From: Simmondsia chinensis
Lineage: Eukaryota > Streptophyta > Magnoliopsida > Caryophyllales > Simmondsiaceae
Assembly (NCBI GenBank): GCA_018398585.1
Contig: JAGTTD010000008.1
Span: forward strand, 11,172,501-11,236,500
Length of the DNA stretch: 64,000 bases
Reading direction: 5' to 3'
Of this stretch, positions 45,141 to 57,516 are shown in pieces. Position 1 is the stretch's first letter, and every line of letters begins with the position of its first letter. The position numbers and the translations under genes are program-made. The notes beneath the pieces were generated by a model. That model saw only the letters and a list, made by a program, of their open reading frames with translations. It was not told the DNA's origin and made no database searches.

Positions 45141-46619
45141 CATTTAAGTAAAAGGGGCATTAATAGGTAATTGTTTGAAAGTTTCCATAAATTGGTCATC
45201 CATGTTTTGCATTTTCAAGCGTTGATGAAACGGGATTTTTTGTTTGTAGGGCTTATGCTCAACCGTCTTTGATTCACCTTCGTCTTGGTTTTTGGATTCA
45301 TCTACACGTTCACGCTCAAGGTGTGATGTGGTCCTGGTGGGTTTGTTTGGGCTATTGTCTCTAGGTGCTTTTTCATAAGTAATGGCATTTACATGCTCTC
45401 TGGGGTTAGTAACCATGGTACTTGGTAGAGAACCTTAAGACCTTTCAGAGAGTTAGTTTTAAATTTGTTAGATTTTGATCTTGAGATTTCTAAGAGAAGC
45501 TTCATGATTTCGAACATTTGTTTGTGTTTCTTGCATGAAACTTCTAGTTCTTGCATAAACTTATTAAACATTTTTTTAGATTAATTTTCTTTTCCAGTGA
45601 TAGGCGAATGGGTTGTTTATGAATCCCTGGGTTACTCCATGAAAAAATAGGGTGGTTCCTCCACCCAGGATTGTGGTTGTAGGATTAGGGATTGTGTTGT
45701 AATTTTTAAAAATTTGAAACAAAGTCTGCTTGCCCTTGGCTTGATATGGAAAAAGAGTTCCCTATTTGGCCTTTTATGCTGGCATGATTGCTTGCACAAA
45801 ACTCACATGTTACCAAAGGAGAATGAATGGCACTAACACCTATGTTGCCTAGTTGTTTCTGCATCATCAAAATTTAAGAGGATAAGATTGCGAATTCATC
45901 TACTTCATGAATACCTATAGGTTTCTTTTGCATTGTTCGATCAGCTGTTCTGGCATAGTTGTTGCTAGCCATTGTCACTAGCAACTCATATGCTTCTTTT
46001 CATGACCTGTTGTTGAAGGCTCCTCCAGCAGCTCCGTCTACCATTATTTGGTTGGCCAAACCATTGTAAAAAGTTTGGACTTGCATCTAAATTAGTAAAC
46101 CATGTTGTGGACGCCTTCCTAAAAGCTCTGTATAGCATTCGCATGTAACACAATGATTCCATATCATATTGAGTAAACGAGGTAAGGTCATTCGTTATTT
46201 TGGTCTATTTGGCTGGGGGAAAATATTAAGCAAGCAATGTTTGTGCCAAATTATCCCATGCGGTGATATTACTCGCAATAATGACATTAGCCATGCCTTG
46301 GTATTTTCTCTTAGTGAGAAGAGAAATGTCTTAAGCGAATGACATCATCACTGACACCATTATGCTTCAATGTGTCACATATCTCTAAGACATTAGTGAT
46401 ATCCAAGTTCAGGTCCTCACTAGGTAGACCGCAAAACTGAATAGTCTGTTGGATCATTTGTATTATCGTAGGTTTAATTTCAAAATAATTCGCTTGTATA
46501 GGTGAACGTCGGATGCTAGAAGTGCATCCACCAATAGTTGGGACAGCATAATCTTTTAAACCTCTTTCATTATCGCTATTTTCATAAGCCATTGCTTCAA
46601 TTCGTTTGGTTTTCCTCAT
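45141..46619 (-). pseudogene. Athila gag
   Basis: Start at 46617-46619 (MRKTKRIEAMAYENSDN). Capsid text SPIQANYFEIKPTIIQMIQQ, FCGLPSEDLNLDITNVLEIC and GVSDDVIRLRHFSSH is typical of Athila gag. After 46311 it can be followed only through frameshifts (AWDNLAQTLLAKYF-like, TKITNDLTSFTQYD, MESLCYMRMLYRAF). 45144-45571 carries the C-terminal gag region (QKIPFHQRLKMQNMDDQFME) before the protease. Confidence 0.8.
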
Positions 46620-46793
46620 TTGTCAAGGTGTTTTTTCGATTTCAAGATCCAAAGAGATTATTTCTTTTTCCGGTTGATTTAGCATTTAGAGTTAGAAAAA
46701 CAAGCGCAAAAGTTGAAATAAAGATAAAAATAATGAGAGAGCACCAAAATATAGCAATATAATACAAAACATTAAAAAAAAAAAAAAACCAAT

Positions 46794-46824
<31 letters not shown>

Positions 46825-47186
46825 GCGGGGGATAGTAATGCTAATGTTTCGAAGAACTTACAAATAACAACTTTAACTTTGAAATTTTTATCTAGGCGAA
46901 TTAAAAAGTTAAAAAAAAAAAAAAGATATAACTTACAAGAAAACTTAAAAATATAACAATCTAATACAAAAACTCAACAATAATGAAATTGGGTTATAAC
47001 ACTAACGTTTTTAAGAAACTTTGAAATAACAACTTTACCGTTGCAAATTTTATCGAAGTGAACTTATAAGTGAAAAAAAGATGAAATTAAAGAGAAAAGA
47101 CAAGAAAAACAACAAATAACACAAAGTCAACAACTTCAAATTAGTACTAAAACTATGTTGTATCAATATCGCTCAAATGAAAACAA
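46620..47186 (-). other. 5' leader of the second Athila
   Basis: Untranslated region between primer site and gag start, with partly repeated blocks: 'gataaaaatttcaaagtt' and 'gataaaatttgcaacggt' each followed by a 'gttcttcgaaac'/'tttcttaaaaac' and 'attagtgtta'-type text. The first repeat is followed by the poly(C) tract. Confidence 0.6.
46796..46831. repeat. Poly(G) tract (poly(C) on the sense strand) in the Athila leader
   Basis: Thirty G, one C, five G. It lies in the 5' leader upstream of gag. The leader of the Athila at 57517-58131 has two similar tracts. Confidence 0.85.
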
Positions 47187-47203
47187 TCACGGCAATGGCG
47201 CTA
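47187..47203 (-). other. Primer binding site, tRNA-Asp type
   Basis: Minus-strand TAGCGCCATTGCCGTGA, a decayed form of the Athila primer site TGGCGCCGTTGCCGGGGA. Confidence 0.8.
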
Positions 47204-47209
47204 AAAACT

Positions 47210-48457
47210 TGATGCTTAATGTTTGTTTACCATGTGCACTAAGTTGTATCAAGTAATACAAAAGTGAGTAGAGTGTCGTCCCACAATGATTTTTTATTGA
47301 ATAAGCACCGAAATTAGTAGTTTCAGCACCATTTGAAAGATAAAAATTTGTAGTTTTTGATATGAAACAAACAAAATGAAAATAAATAAATATGGCTACA
47401 GAATTTTTTGAAAAGTTTTTTGATTTAATAATATCCAAGGACTTCAATTTCACCTAGTTGTATTAACACGTCTTTCTACTCAAGATATTCCAGTTGTTAC
47501 TATACGTTGATGGTCGAAAATCCAAATTTACTGAATATTCTCTTTCGATAAAATTTTGCAAACGCTTTTACATGTTAACTCATCAATCTCTCACGTGAAT
47601 TTAAATAAGAAAAGAGTTTAAAACATTCACGGTTTTCACCTAAGACCACATAAATCGCCTTAATCCATCTCTAGCGTATGCTCGATTTGTGGTCTTTATT
47701 AGTTTAGCAATCACCATAAATCTCCTATCCAACTCATTATAAATAATTATAGGCTTTGAATGGCATTCAAGCATTCAAAACTTATGAAGAGCAATGATAA
47801 ATACTCAAGCAATACAATAAACAAACTTTGAACACGTTGAATTGGAAAAAAAATGTATATTACAACTTAGGCTACATTGTAGCCTTGGAAAGACAATTAG
47901 TTCATGGTAAACAAAATATAAAGAAAAACTGTGAAAAAATCCATGACTTAAAAGAAGGAAAGCATAGAAAAGAACTTCAAATTGAAAAATTACAAACCAA
48001 ACTCTTTCTTTTCACACCTTTCCTCTTCTATCCAAATTTCTACCTATGTTTTTAGTTTGTATTTTGTTTTGAATGCTGAATGGATCGCAAACACTTCCCC
48101 AACACCCCTATATATAGTATTTGAGGTTGGAAAAATATGAAATAAAAAATTTATACAAGTTCTTTCATATTTGCTCACTTTGCCGCCCATTCTTGCAAAT
48201 GGCTACAACTTGCTTTTTTTTTGTCCTTTTTCTCCCCTTGCACCACCCAAAATTAGATCCAAGCATAAGTTGAACTTGTTCATGGATTGTTTAAGCGGTG
48301 CTTGAATTTTATTTGCTCAAATTGCCGCCCAAATTTGCAAGTTGTGACAAGTTGTTTGTGATCTTGTTCTTCCCCTGCTAAACCATATAAACTTGATGTA
48401 TTTTACCCCTTTTTTTGCTTTTGTTTGATGCATCTTGCATTCAGTTGTTGATGTTGA
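47210..48457 (-). repeat. Truncated 5' LTR of the second Athila
   Basis: Aligns with the partner LTR from TGATGCTTAATGTTTG to gttgatgttga, then stops; about 200 bp of the U3 end are missing. The 5' promoter end is thus lost. Confidence 0.82.
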
Positions 48458-49090
48458 ATAATTATATACAAAATTGTACTTGTCACTTAACACATTCGGG
48501 TTTATCATCTTTTTCATTAGCAGTTCTCGTTCTACTAATTCTCTAATCAAACACTTCTTTCGAATATCTATTATATTTGACAAGTCAAGTATCCAATACA
48601 AGTACCCATTCAACATCTATTGTCCAAATGTTGCATCTGACTTACTCATTAGTCTAGTATAACGTTCCTAACATTCTTTTCAACTGACCAGATATACTAG
48701 TAGCAAACTATAGAACTATGAGCATATATTGCTACTCCACGTGTACTAAGACATTATATTCTAGTGAGCATAAGGGATAGATAAGTAACATATATCCGTA
48801 TTGATTACAATACATAAATATAACAAATAGTCTAAAATCACAATTGTAAAACAAGTCATATAACATATAGATTACTTTTCTTACTTTTAGCAAATGGTTA
48901 AACTATGGAGTTAACAATTCCACACTGACATGTATGCCTTGGTGACCCAACAGAACTACCTAAAACTCCCCATCGGCGGGGCCGAATCATGATATAAGAA
49001 GGGTGAGAACTCTTCTTAATAATTAAGTTATCTTGTAAACTTTTACTAAACATATTTAACACACCACTCTTCCTCATCCACAACGGTCAT
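48458..49090 (-). repeat. Inverted copy of the 50735-51350 segment
   Basis: Reversed, it follows 50735-51350: gtgtgttaaatatgtttagt, atgttactta/tgtcta, 'cttagtacacgtggagta', 'aatgagtaagtcagatgc', 'aaagaagtgtttgattagag' and 'aatgaaaaagatgataaac' occur in the same order. Identity is moderate, with many substitutions. It abuts the cut end of the Athila LTR. Probably a fragment of the same copia-like element. Confidence 0.65.
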
Positions 49091-49430
49091 ACCACAAAGC
49101 TCCTCGAGATGGCTAATATAGTAGGACTAGATATTTGGTTGTTCAAGAATACTATGATCTACTGAGAATAAAATCTAAAATAACTATTTATTGCTTCAAA
49201 CCAAAAAAAAAAAAAAAAAAAAAAAGAGAAGAATATGCACGCATGTGTGGAAGAATGGTTAGCATGGATGCGATGCTCCCGCTTGTTGGTTGGGTCCGCA
49301 GCACCAATCCAGGCCTCAACGCACCTATGAATAACACCACGACATGTGGTAGTGGCAAGATAGCTGCGTCAGCTCTCTTTTGTGATGCGCACGGACGTAT
49401 AGAGCGCTGACACTTGTCGTTTGACTTGAT
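49091..49430. other. A23 tract and a GC-richer segment
   Basis: Twenty-three A at 49203-49225 are followed by ~200 bp of even base composition (gtccgcagcaccaatccagg, 'cgcacggacgtatagagcgc'). The 91-codon frame 49135-49410 has no recognisable content. Could be part of a retroposed sequence with its tail reversed; unresolved. Confidence 0.35.
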
Positions 49431-50030
49431 TTTTTATTGCATGCATTGTCTTTAGCGCGCACCATCGTTTTGTTTTCTATTTTAGTTTTATTTGTTTTAG
49501 ATAAATAAATGATTTAATTAGGATGAGATTCTAACTTCATAATTATGATTATATGGTATTCATTTCTAAATATATTTATGATAAAAATTTAATTATTCGA
49601 ACCATTTTAAGCCATAAGTAAAGTTATGTAAAATAGTATGTACTTATTAAATTTATTCATATATTTAATATTATTTAAAAAATTAAACATTATGTGTGAT
49701 GTGAATAAAATTAGAAGGATATTTACATATGAAACTTTATAAAATATTTGACTTCATTAAGTAGGAGAATTTGTTCAAATAGGTGTAATGAGACTAGAAA
49801 ATTGAATAGTTAAATTATTTTGAAAGAAATTTCTCCTAAAATGTATAATGAGATTAGGTTACATAGGTTGGATAATTAAAAGAATCTAATATGATTATGA
49901 TATAAGTTATATAAAATTTAGAATATGATTCTGATGTTGAATATGAGACGACCACAAATAAAAGAAAGACCCACCATTTAAATTTTCTAGTGGTAATGAC
50001 GTTCAGTTGTTGAATCCTCATTGCCTCCAA
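49431..50030. other. AT-rich spacer
   Basis: No gene or repeat structure seen. Confidence 0.4.
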
Positions 50031-50033
50031 TGC

Positions 50034-50930
50034 AAGTCTAATAGTATAGTGGATAGGCACTATGCTTCAAGGAGGGACTTTATTTAGGGAATATAGGGTT
50101 AGACATCTTCATGATAAATAGACATATGAGAAAATAGATGCGACAACGCTACCATGGAGTATTTTATTGACTTATACCAATATCTGGGCACTGGTATATA
50201 GTCGACTATGATAGTACATTAGCCTCCTACGGAGCATTGTGAACTTGTCTTAGAGGCCAAGGTCCCAATGGTGAGTTAATTCTGTTTAGGAAATATATTA
50301 ATTGAGAATAGTTCTCACCTTATTGATAACTCAGTGCAACCTCGTTGTCGGGGAGTAACAGGTAAATTAGTTTGGTCATCATTGCACACATTGAGAATGG
50401 TTATGTGGAATCCTTGCTTAGCGAGTTTTCAAAAATTGAATTAAAAGGCTCACTAGACTCATAATATCAAATGGAAGCGAGCTTCTATAAATGAATGCTC
50501 ATGGCCTTTGTTACCAGTCTAGCAGTATAGTATATGGGCGCTGCTCCTTGAGGAGGGTGCTCATTTGTAGAGGACAAGGTTAGAACTCATAGCGATAGGC
50601 ATAATACACAAAAATGGGTACGACCACGCTGCCATGAAGTACTTCATGGACTTTGTATGGATGTCTAGGTAGCAGCGTGCACTTGACTAGAGTGCTATGT
50701 TAGCATCCCCAAGGAGCTCTATTGTATGACTTAGAGATTGAGGGAAGTGAGGTGTGTTAAATATGTTTAGTAAGAGCTTACTATAAAACATATTTATTTC
50801 GAAATGTTCTCACCCTTTTGATATCTCCATTTGGTCCCACCGACGGGAAGTGTTGGGTAGTTTGTTAGGTCGCCATGCTACACATGTAGTTGGATTGTGA
50901 ACTCCGTACTTTGGTTGTTTCCTAAAAGTA
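50034..50930 (+). repeat. Two ~483-bp tandem units of the decayed copia region
   Basis: Units start near 50034 (gtctaatagtatagtggata) and 50517 (agtctagcagtatagtatat). In each, 'cttcaaggaggg'/'ccttgaggaggg', 'gggttagacatc'/'aggttagaactc', 'cgacaacgctaccatgga'/'cgaccacgctgccatgaa' and 'gttctcacc' follow in order. The second unit overlaps the start of the segment that is inverted at 48458-49090. Confidence 0.6.
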
Positions 50931-51350
50931 ATAAAACCAATAATGTATGTTTTATGACATAGCTACAATTACGATTTAGGATTGTTTATTATACTTTGCA
51001 TTGCAATCAATACTGATATATGTTACTTGTCTATTCCATTATGCTTGCTAATATATACTATATCTTAGTACATGTGGAGCACTAGTAGATACGCAGAGTT
51101 TCATAGTTTGTTACTAGTAGATCTACTAAGTTGAAAGGAACGTTTGGAATGATTGAATAGAGTAATGAGTTAGGCGAATTCAAGATTCGGATATTAGATT
51201 TCGAATGTGTTCTAATATTAAATACTTGAAATGTCAGCTATTGTAGAGATGATCTAATATTCAAAGAAGTGTTTGATGAGAGAACTGGTAGCATGAGCAC
51301 AACTTATGAAAAAGATGATAGACACTAGATTGTATTAAGAAAGTTCAGTT
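50735..51350 (+). repeat. Partner of the inverted copy at 48458-49090
   Basis: Contains gtgtgttaaatatgtttagt, 'atatgttacttgtctatt', 'cttagtacatgtggagca' and 'aaagaagtgtttgatgagag'. Orientation is the same as the copia RT downstream. Confidence 0.65.
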
Positions 51351-53800
51351 CAAGAGCACGTCAAATGATGATGGCTTACTTAATTGAACTGGAATTTTTG
51401 ACGCTAATATTGATAGCCATTCTCAATATGGTATGATCGTAACTTGCCTATCGTAGTTTTTCAATCAGTTTAGGCCAGATACATTAGGTAATAGAGATTA
51501 CTTGTTGTGTGATCTAATAAAGGTACAATTTAAGAGAAGACGTGTCAAGAGAACTAAGGGAAAAATCCACTTAGAGTATGCCACTATCTCAAGGATTTAG
51601 AAACCTCTAAAGGGTAAAATAAACCAGAAGTCACAATAGGTTGTCTCTTTTGCAAATGTTCTAGACATTTGTATTTAAAAAGAATTTCCTAGGTACTTAG
51701 ATATTATCATTGCCAAGACTAGATAGCAAAAAGGACATGGTATTCACTACCTAGTCTCCTTTAGTTTTGGCTGGTAGGTTGTTCACTAGTGTCCTAGTAA
51801 GTAGGCTTTTATTAAGGGCACGAATAGATAGTAGTTGAAGTCAAGGGATATAGTCTTGATTTTGATTAACTATCTGAATGTTTTACTTTCCTTACACATT
51901 TGATTTCTATTAATTATTTGCTTTGAAATATTTTTTTTTTCAGTTATTTTTTAGAAAAATAGATTGATAGTTAAACAAATAAAATATTTATTTAAAAGGA
52001 TAGTTGACTTATTTTAATCAAAACAATATTAATGGTAATTTATTCATCTAACGCAAGCTAGTCTCTATAACCATACTGAAGAAGAATTTCGTAAAGCCCA
52101 TATAGCATTTAAGTGGAACTTGATCTTAGGTCACATTAATCTAGTATGTATAAAAATTGTTTTAATTTTTCTAATGGGATCATTAAGTTCTAAAATGATA
52201 AGCAACATGCGAACCATTTTTGAATGAATGGAGACTGAAAGAGCCTTTATGAGTAAAGGCAATAGAGCTACTGCGCTGCTAAAACTTCAAGTGAGCGGAA
52301 ACAATGAGTATTTCAAAAACGTTTATGGATAACTACTTAAAAAGTTACTATACGTATATAATGATGAAGTCTAAAGTCTTGAATCATTTGAAAAGTTCAA
52401 AGAATAAAAGACTAAAGTTGGGAATAGTTAGGTAATTATATCAAGTCACCTTGATTTGACAGAAGTGGTGGTTCAAAGGAAAGTTCACATTTTCTTTATT
52501 GAACGCGTTGTAGAAAGTTTCAATAATGTAAAATTGAATATGGTAAAATTTATATAATGGGTTAAGTTTACATATCGTAAGGTTTGTTATGTAAGAGGTC
52601 TTAGAAAATGCCTGAAGAGTACAATAGATAGCTTATGTTAGATAAATTGATGGTATGAGATATTGTATCTCCATAGCATGATACAAGTTATAGGTGAGAT
52701 GATGTATTAGATATATCTTTAACAAGGTTAATGTCACAGTATGTACATGGGAGCTTTGGTGTAGTGGAGGATTGTCAGGGCACCTAACGACTTCACATCT
52801 TTTAGCTTGAATGGTTTAGAAGGATGATGAATATTATCCTCTAAACAATAATGAACCTCTTAAGAATATTTATACCGACCAATAGGTAAGGGCAAGTTTA
52901 GTCAGAATAATTGTATTTTAACTATGTCTAGGATCTTATAGAGGCATTAAAAGACATTAAGTCCTTTAGAAAGGATCTATTCAATGGTGACTGAAAGAGC
53001 CTTTATGAGTAAAGGCAATAGTAGAGCAATGCCAAGCCACTAAACTGCTAGAACTTGTTCACAAAATATTTATAAAAATTAAAAGTTCAAGCAAGTGGAA
53101 GCAATGAGTACTTCATGAATGTTTATGAATATCTACTCATTAGTTGATATATGCATATACCTATGAAGGATAAAGTCTTAAATTTTTTAAAAGTTCAATG
53201 AATTAAATATTAAAGTCGGGATCAGTTCAATAATTATATCAAATCACTTTGGATCGAAGTAGGGGATTTCAGAAGAATTCTTAATTTTTCCTTACTACAA
53301 AGTGTAGTAGACTGGATCAATACTGTGTTATTGAATGTTGTATGATTCATATAATAAGTAACGTTTACATATCAAAACGTTTGTTAAGTAAGAGGTGTTC
53401 GTAGTAACCCTAAAAGTACCATAGTAAGCTTGTGCTAGATAAATTGAAAGTATGAGATACTATGTCCCAATAGTGTGATTCAACTTATAGTTCAGATGTT
53501 GTATTAGATATATCTTCAACCAGGTTATTGTCACATTAAGTACATAAGAGCTTTTATGTAGTACGAGGATGTTTGGGGTCGCTTGACGGATGCACGTCTT
53601 TAGCTTTAACAGTTGAGCAAGATCACGAATCCAATCCTCTATACTATAATCAAACTCTTAACAATAAAGATACAGACCAATGGGTCAAGGCGATAAAACC
53701 TAATTTAGAAGAATTGTATTTTGATTAAGTCTAGAAACTTGTAGAGGCGCCAAAAGAAGTCCATTAGATTGTATCTGAATGGACCTAAATGAGTAAAGAG
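51351..53800 (+). pseudogene. Decayed internal region of a Ty1/copia element with a 760-bp duplication
   Basis: No open frame survives. Two tandem copies start near 52231 and 52989, both opening gactgaaagagcctttatga and ending near 'cttagtagaggc'-type text; internal landmarks ('caattatatcaagtcacctt', 'tagataaattga', 'agatatatctt') recur in order. The position, upstream of copia RT, suggests gag-integrase remains, but I cannot read those domains. Confidence 0.5.
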
Positions 53801-54640
53801 TTGTGTGGGTGAGAAAGCTGAGACCTTCGAGCCTGGATTCATGGCAGTGGATTATACCTTACAAAAAGGAATCATCTTTGGTGAGGCTTTCTACCCAGAT
53901 GCTATGCTTAAGTCCATAGGGATGCTCTTATAAATTGTATTTCATTGTGATGAGATATGAAAATGGAAATCACGAAAATATTTTCTGAATGGTCATCTTG
54001 AGAATGTTATGTATATGATCAGACAAGTTTGTTGCCAAAGATCAGGAGCATACAATATGCAAACTGAGGAAATCTATTTGTAGACTTAAATAAGAATCTT
54101 GTTCATTGAATAGTGGATTTGATGACGTCTATCAATTCGTATGGATTTGAACCAATGCTTACTCATGAGAGTATGAGTGACATGACTAAAAAGTAGTGAC
54201 TTTTAAGGACTGCATAAAGATGCCATTCCCCTCATTAAGAATGGTGTAGAATTGTTATAAGTTGTTAAGATTTCATTGTCTAGTCACTTAAAAGTGAAAG
54301 TACCAAGCAGAGCACCATGTCCTTAGGATCAAGCTTTAGTGAGATCCAAATAAGGGATGTTGAGTTTATCATGGGTTTCTTGTTTTAAAATGGATTCTAG
54401 GAGTGGGAGTCATTAGATGGTAAAGTGTGAAGCAGTCTTGTATTGCTTAATTGACTGCGAAAGTCAAGTAATTGACAGCTATGAAGTTGTAATGTAAACT
54501 AGCCGACTCGGAGGGTCCTAATAAATCAAGTTTGTGAGCAAAAGAAGCGCACAGTGAGATTTCGGCATTAAAGTATATAATCAATGAGTTGACATACCGT
54601 TAAGGGATAGTTATGCAATACAACGGTAGTTGGGCTTACA
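53801..54640 (+). pseudogene. Ty1/copia reverse transcriptase and RNase H remnants
   Basis: In shifting frames: KAETFEPGFMAVDYTLQKGI, GEAFYPDAMLKSIGMLL (copia RT start), NGHLENVMYMIRQV, FVAKDQEHTICKLRKSICRL and SLNSGFDDV. These follow the copia order (ETFxARLVAKGYTQ, SPVAMLKSIRIL, FLNGxLEExVYM, CKLxKSIYGLKQ). Further on GVKQSCIA matches the copia RNase H block SWKSSKQxCIADST. Stops and shifts are frequent; inactive. Confidence 0.8.
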
Positions 54641-54653
54641 AAAAGTAGGACAT

Positions 54654-55711
54654 TGTTGGAATTATTGTCCTTAAAACCTAATTACGTGGTTAAATACAAA
54701 ATTACTTATTTAATATCTAAATATGTTTTACAATTTAAATGTACGGCCATAGATAGACTTAAATTAAATCAGCGACATGTTATCAAATTATATTCATAGT
54801 CAATGCTAAGTTTAGATAACTTGCATGATAAGAATATAATATGATGATTTAGTTAACTTGTCTTGGTCATGTGGATAGGCATCCAAAAAAAATATATTGG
54901 TGTTGTCTATAAGATTTGAACAGTAAGCTAGACCACGCGACTTGCTCGTATTTGCATAGCAGTCAAAAATGAGTAACTCCTTTTTTATGTTCATATAATG
55001 ACCGTAAATCCAGGAAATAGTATGCACTTGTGCATAGAATGATAGTTACTTTAGTGCACTAGAAGGATTAGGTTACAATGTGTAACGGAGATCTCAATTT
55101 TATTGGATACCTGCATAAAGTGTAGAGAAGAACATATATTTTACAAGGAATCTATCACATAAGATATCCCCTTAGTTGATTTGCAAATATTCGAATTTAT
55201 TCTAGAGACTTTGGTTAGAGCATTCTATATGTTTGAAATTCAGAATTAGTACAGAAGTGTTTTCTTTCTGTATTAGTGAATTATTCGAGAAGGGTGCGTC
55301 GAGAATTAAGAAGATAATGTGAGAAAGAACAACAATAGCGGTCTAAATTATTTTTCTCATGGACATTTAATAGAGGGGTCAATGTTGAGTAAACAATCAT
55401 AGGGAGTTTAACGAGTAAATATATTTATTTATAAATGGCGATGAAACTTATTTAGTGGAATAAAGTTTTACTAAAGAGCAATCGATTGTTATCATTAGAT
55501 AATAAAAAGGTTTAACCTATTTGAAACTAGAATTAAATTGTTCCTGAGGTCCTGGCACAAGCCACTATTATATGCACCTTGAGAAATCAAGAGAAATGAA
55601 GAGATGAATTTTTATTTAGACGATGAATAAAATTTTTTTTTTTAACTAAACCTAGAATTCATGATATGAATTTGAAAAATAAAATAAAATTAAAAAATGA
55701 GAAAAACACGC
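54654..55711 (+). repeat. Probable 3' LTR of the copia element and following spacer
   Basis: TGTTGGAATTATTGTCC is a usual copia LTR start and follows 'acaaaaagtaggacat', a weak polypurine tract, just after the RNase H remnants. The 3' end cannot be fixed without a partner LTR. The minus frame 54812-55027 has no recognisable content. Confidence 0.55.
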
Positions 55712-57492
55712 TGATAAGTCTAATTTAGTATATAATTATTCGTATTATTTTGAGTCATTTTTAAACCATTTTACATCAAACTTTTATTGCTATTGCTCAC
55801 TTTTGCACATTTTTGCTCCAATTGCTATTTTCTTGCAAAAACACTCATTATGTGCTAAAATCTTGCTAGGTTTTATCATCAACATCAACTAGTGAATGCA
55901 AGATACATCAAACAAAAGCAAAAAGTTAGGAAAAATACATCAAAACATACAGCTACAACAAGAACAACAAGAACATGCACAATTCACTTCAAATTGAAGA
56001 AAGGGGTGGCAAACTGCACATATCAAGAGCAAATATTGACTAAAACATGCATTAACAAGTTCAAGTAGATATAAAATATGAATTTGAATGGTGCAAAGCT
56101 AAGAAAAACGAAGCAAAACAGCAAGAACAGCAAGTTGCACAGGATGAACGACAAGCTCGAACAATTCACTTCAACTTGCAAAAATGGGTGGCAAAATGAA
56201 CAAATCAAGTGCAAGGATTCTTTGCACAATTCAATAACATGTTCATAATGGTGTCAAGAATAATTTTGGGCGGTGCAAAGCAGGAAAAAAAAAAAAGCAA
56301 CAACAGCAAAATGCAGAGAATGAACAACAATCTTGCACAATTCACTTCAACTTGCAAATTTGGGTGGAAAAATGGAAAAATCAAGTGAAATAAATTCTTG
56401 TAAACTTCAAGACCATGTTCAAATTTATGTAAATACTGATTTTGGGCAGCCGAAGTAGAAGAAAATTGAAGAAATCAGCAACAACTTAGTAACTTGCAGA
56501 AACTGGGAGGCAATTGCAGTGTGTTCAAGCAATGAGCTTTAAGCTTGCTATATTTCTTTTATTTTAAGTAATCCCAGCCTTATTTAATATAAATAGAGAG
56601 TTTTGAGAAGTTTTTTGCATCATTCATTCAGGAAAAAAAAAATTCAAAGTAGAGAATTCGGTAGAAATTCATAGGGGAGAAGAAGGAGGAGAAAAGAAGA
56701 AGTTTGGTTTGTGATTTCTTATTTTCTAGTTCTTTTCTATCATTTTCTTCTTTAAGTTCATGGATTTTGTCTTAGTTTTGTATTATATTATAATTTCCAT
56801 GAACTAATTTTGCTTTTCCAAGGCCAAGATGTAGCCTAAGTTGTAAGTTACACACTTTTCTAATTCAACGTATTCAATGTTTTGTTTATTGCGTTGTTGA
56901 AGTGTTTATCATTGTTCTTCATGCGTTTTGAATACTTGATCACCAGTCAAAGCCTATAATGATTCATAATGAGCTTGAGAGGAGATTTATGATGAATGCT
57001 AAAGGCATAAACATCACAAATTGAGTGAATGCTTGAGATATATTAACGCGAATTGTGCGGTCTTAAGTGAAAGCCATAGATCTTCAAAACTCTTTTCTTA
57101 TTTAAATTTATGTAAGAAATTGATGAATTAATATTTAAAAGAGCATGCTAAATGTTACTCAAGGAAGAATATTTTGTAAATTAGGGTTTTTGACCATGAA
57201 CATGTAATAACAACTTGAATACTAAGAAAAGAAAGGCGTATTAATGCAACTAGGTAAAATTCGATGCCTTGGATCTAATTAAATAAGAAAACCAAAAAAA
57301 AATAACCTCTTTAGTTCTTTTCCTTTCGTTTATTACGTTACGAAAAACTACAAATTTTGGATTTTGAAATAGTGCTGAAACTACTAATTTTGGTACTCAT
57401 TCAATAACTCCTCGTGAGAATGATACTCTACTCACTCTGTATTATTTGATATGAATTAGTGCACTTTCTAAGCAAACACTAAGTAGGCATCA
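55712..57492 (+). repeat. 5' LTR of the third Athila element
   Basis: 1781 bp, TGATAAGTCTAATTTAG to AAGTAGGCATCA. Longer than the other two Athila LTRs because a ~178-bp part of U3 is present three times (starting near 55981, 56163 and 56339). A tatttaatataaatagaga box (~56583) may be the promoter. The primer site follows 6 bp later. Confidence 0.88.
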
Positions 57493-57498
57493 AGTTTT

Positions 57499-57516
57499 TG
57501 GCACCGTTGCCGTGGA
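57499..57516 (+). other. Primer binding site, tRNA-Asp
   Basis: TGGCACCGTTGCCGTGGA differs at two positions from TGGCGCCGTTGCCGGGGA, the Athila site complementary to tRNA-Asp. Confidence 0.88.

Larger units (their letters stand above)
41423..48457 (-). mobile_element. Athila derivative lacking RT, RNase H and integrase
   Basis: Minus-strand element with 3' LTR (41423-42837), 3' UTR, a short coding region (gag, protease), poly(G)-bearing leader (poly(C) on the sense strand), tRNA-Asp-type primer site and a 5' LTR (47210-48457) that is cut off. Between the protease end (~44560) and the pol 3' end (~44300) the whole RT-integrase region is absent. The truncated LTR stops at gttgatgttga, beyond which unrelated sequence begins. 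The left flank is gttaa; no right duplication is available. Confidence 0.88.

Noticed and set aside
49135..49410. 91-codon frame with cysteines (CGRMVSMDAMLPL...)
   Set aside because: No homologous family recognised, no partner sequence, begins across an A23 tract.
55025..55711. Remaining copia LTR end
   Set aside because: Several CA positions fit and no partner LTR is available, so no end was chosen.
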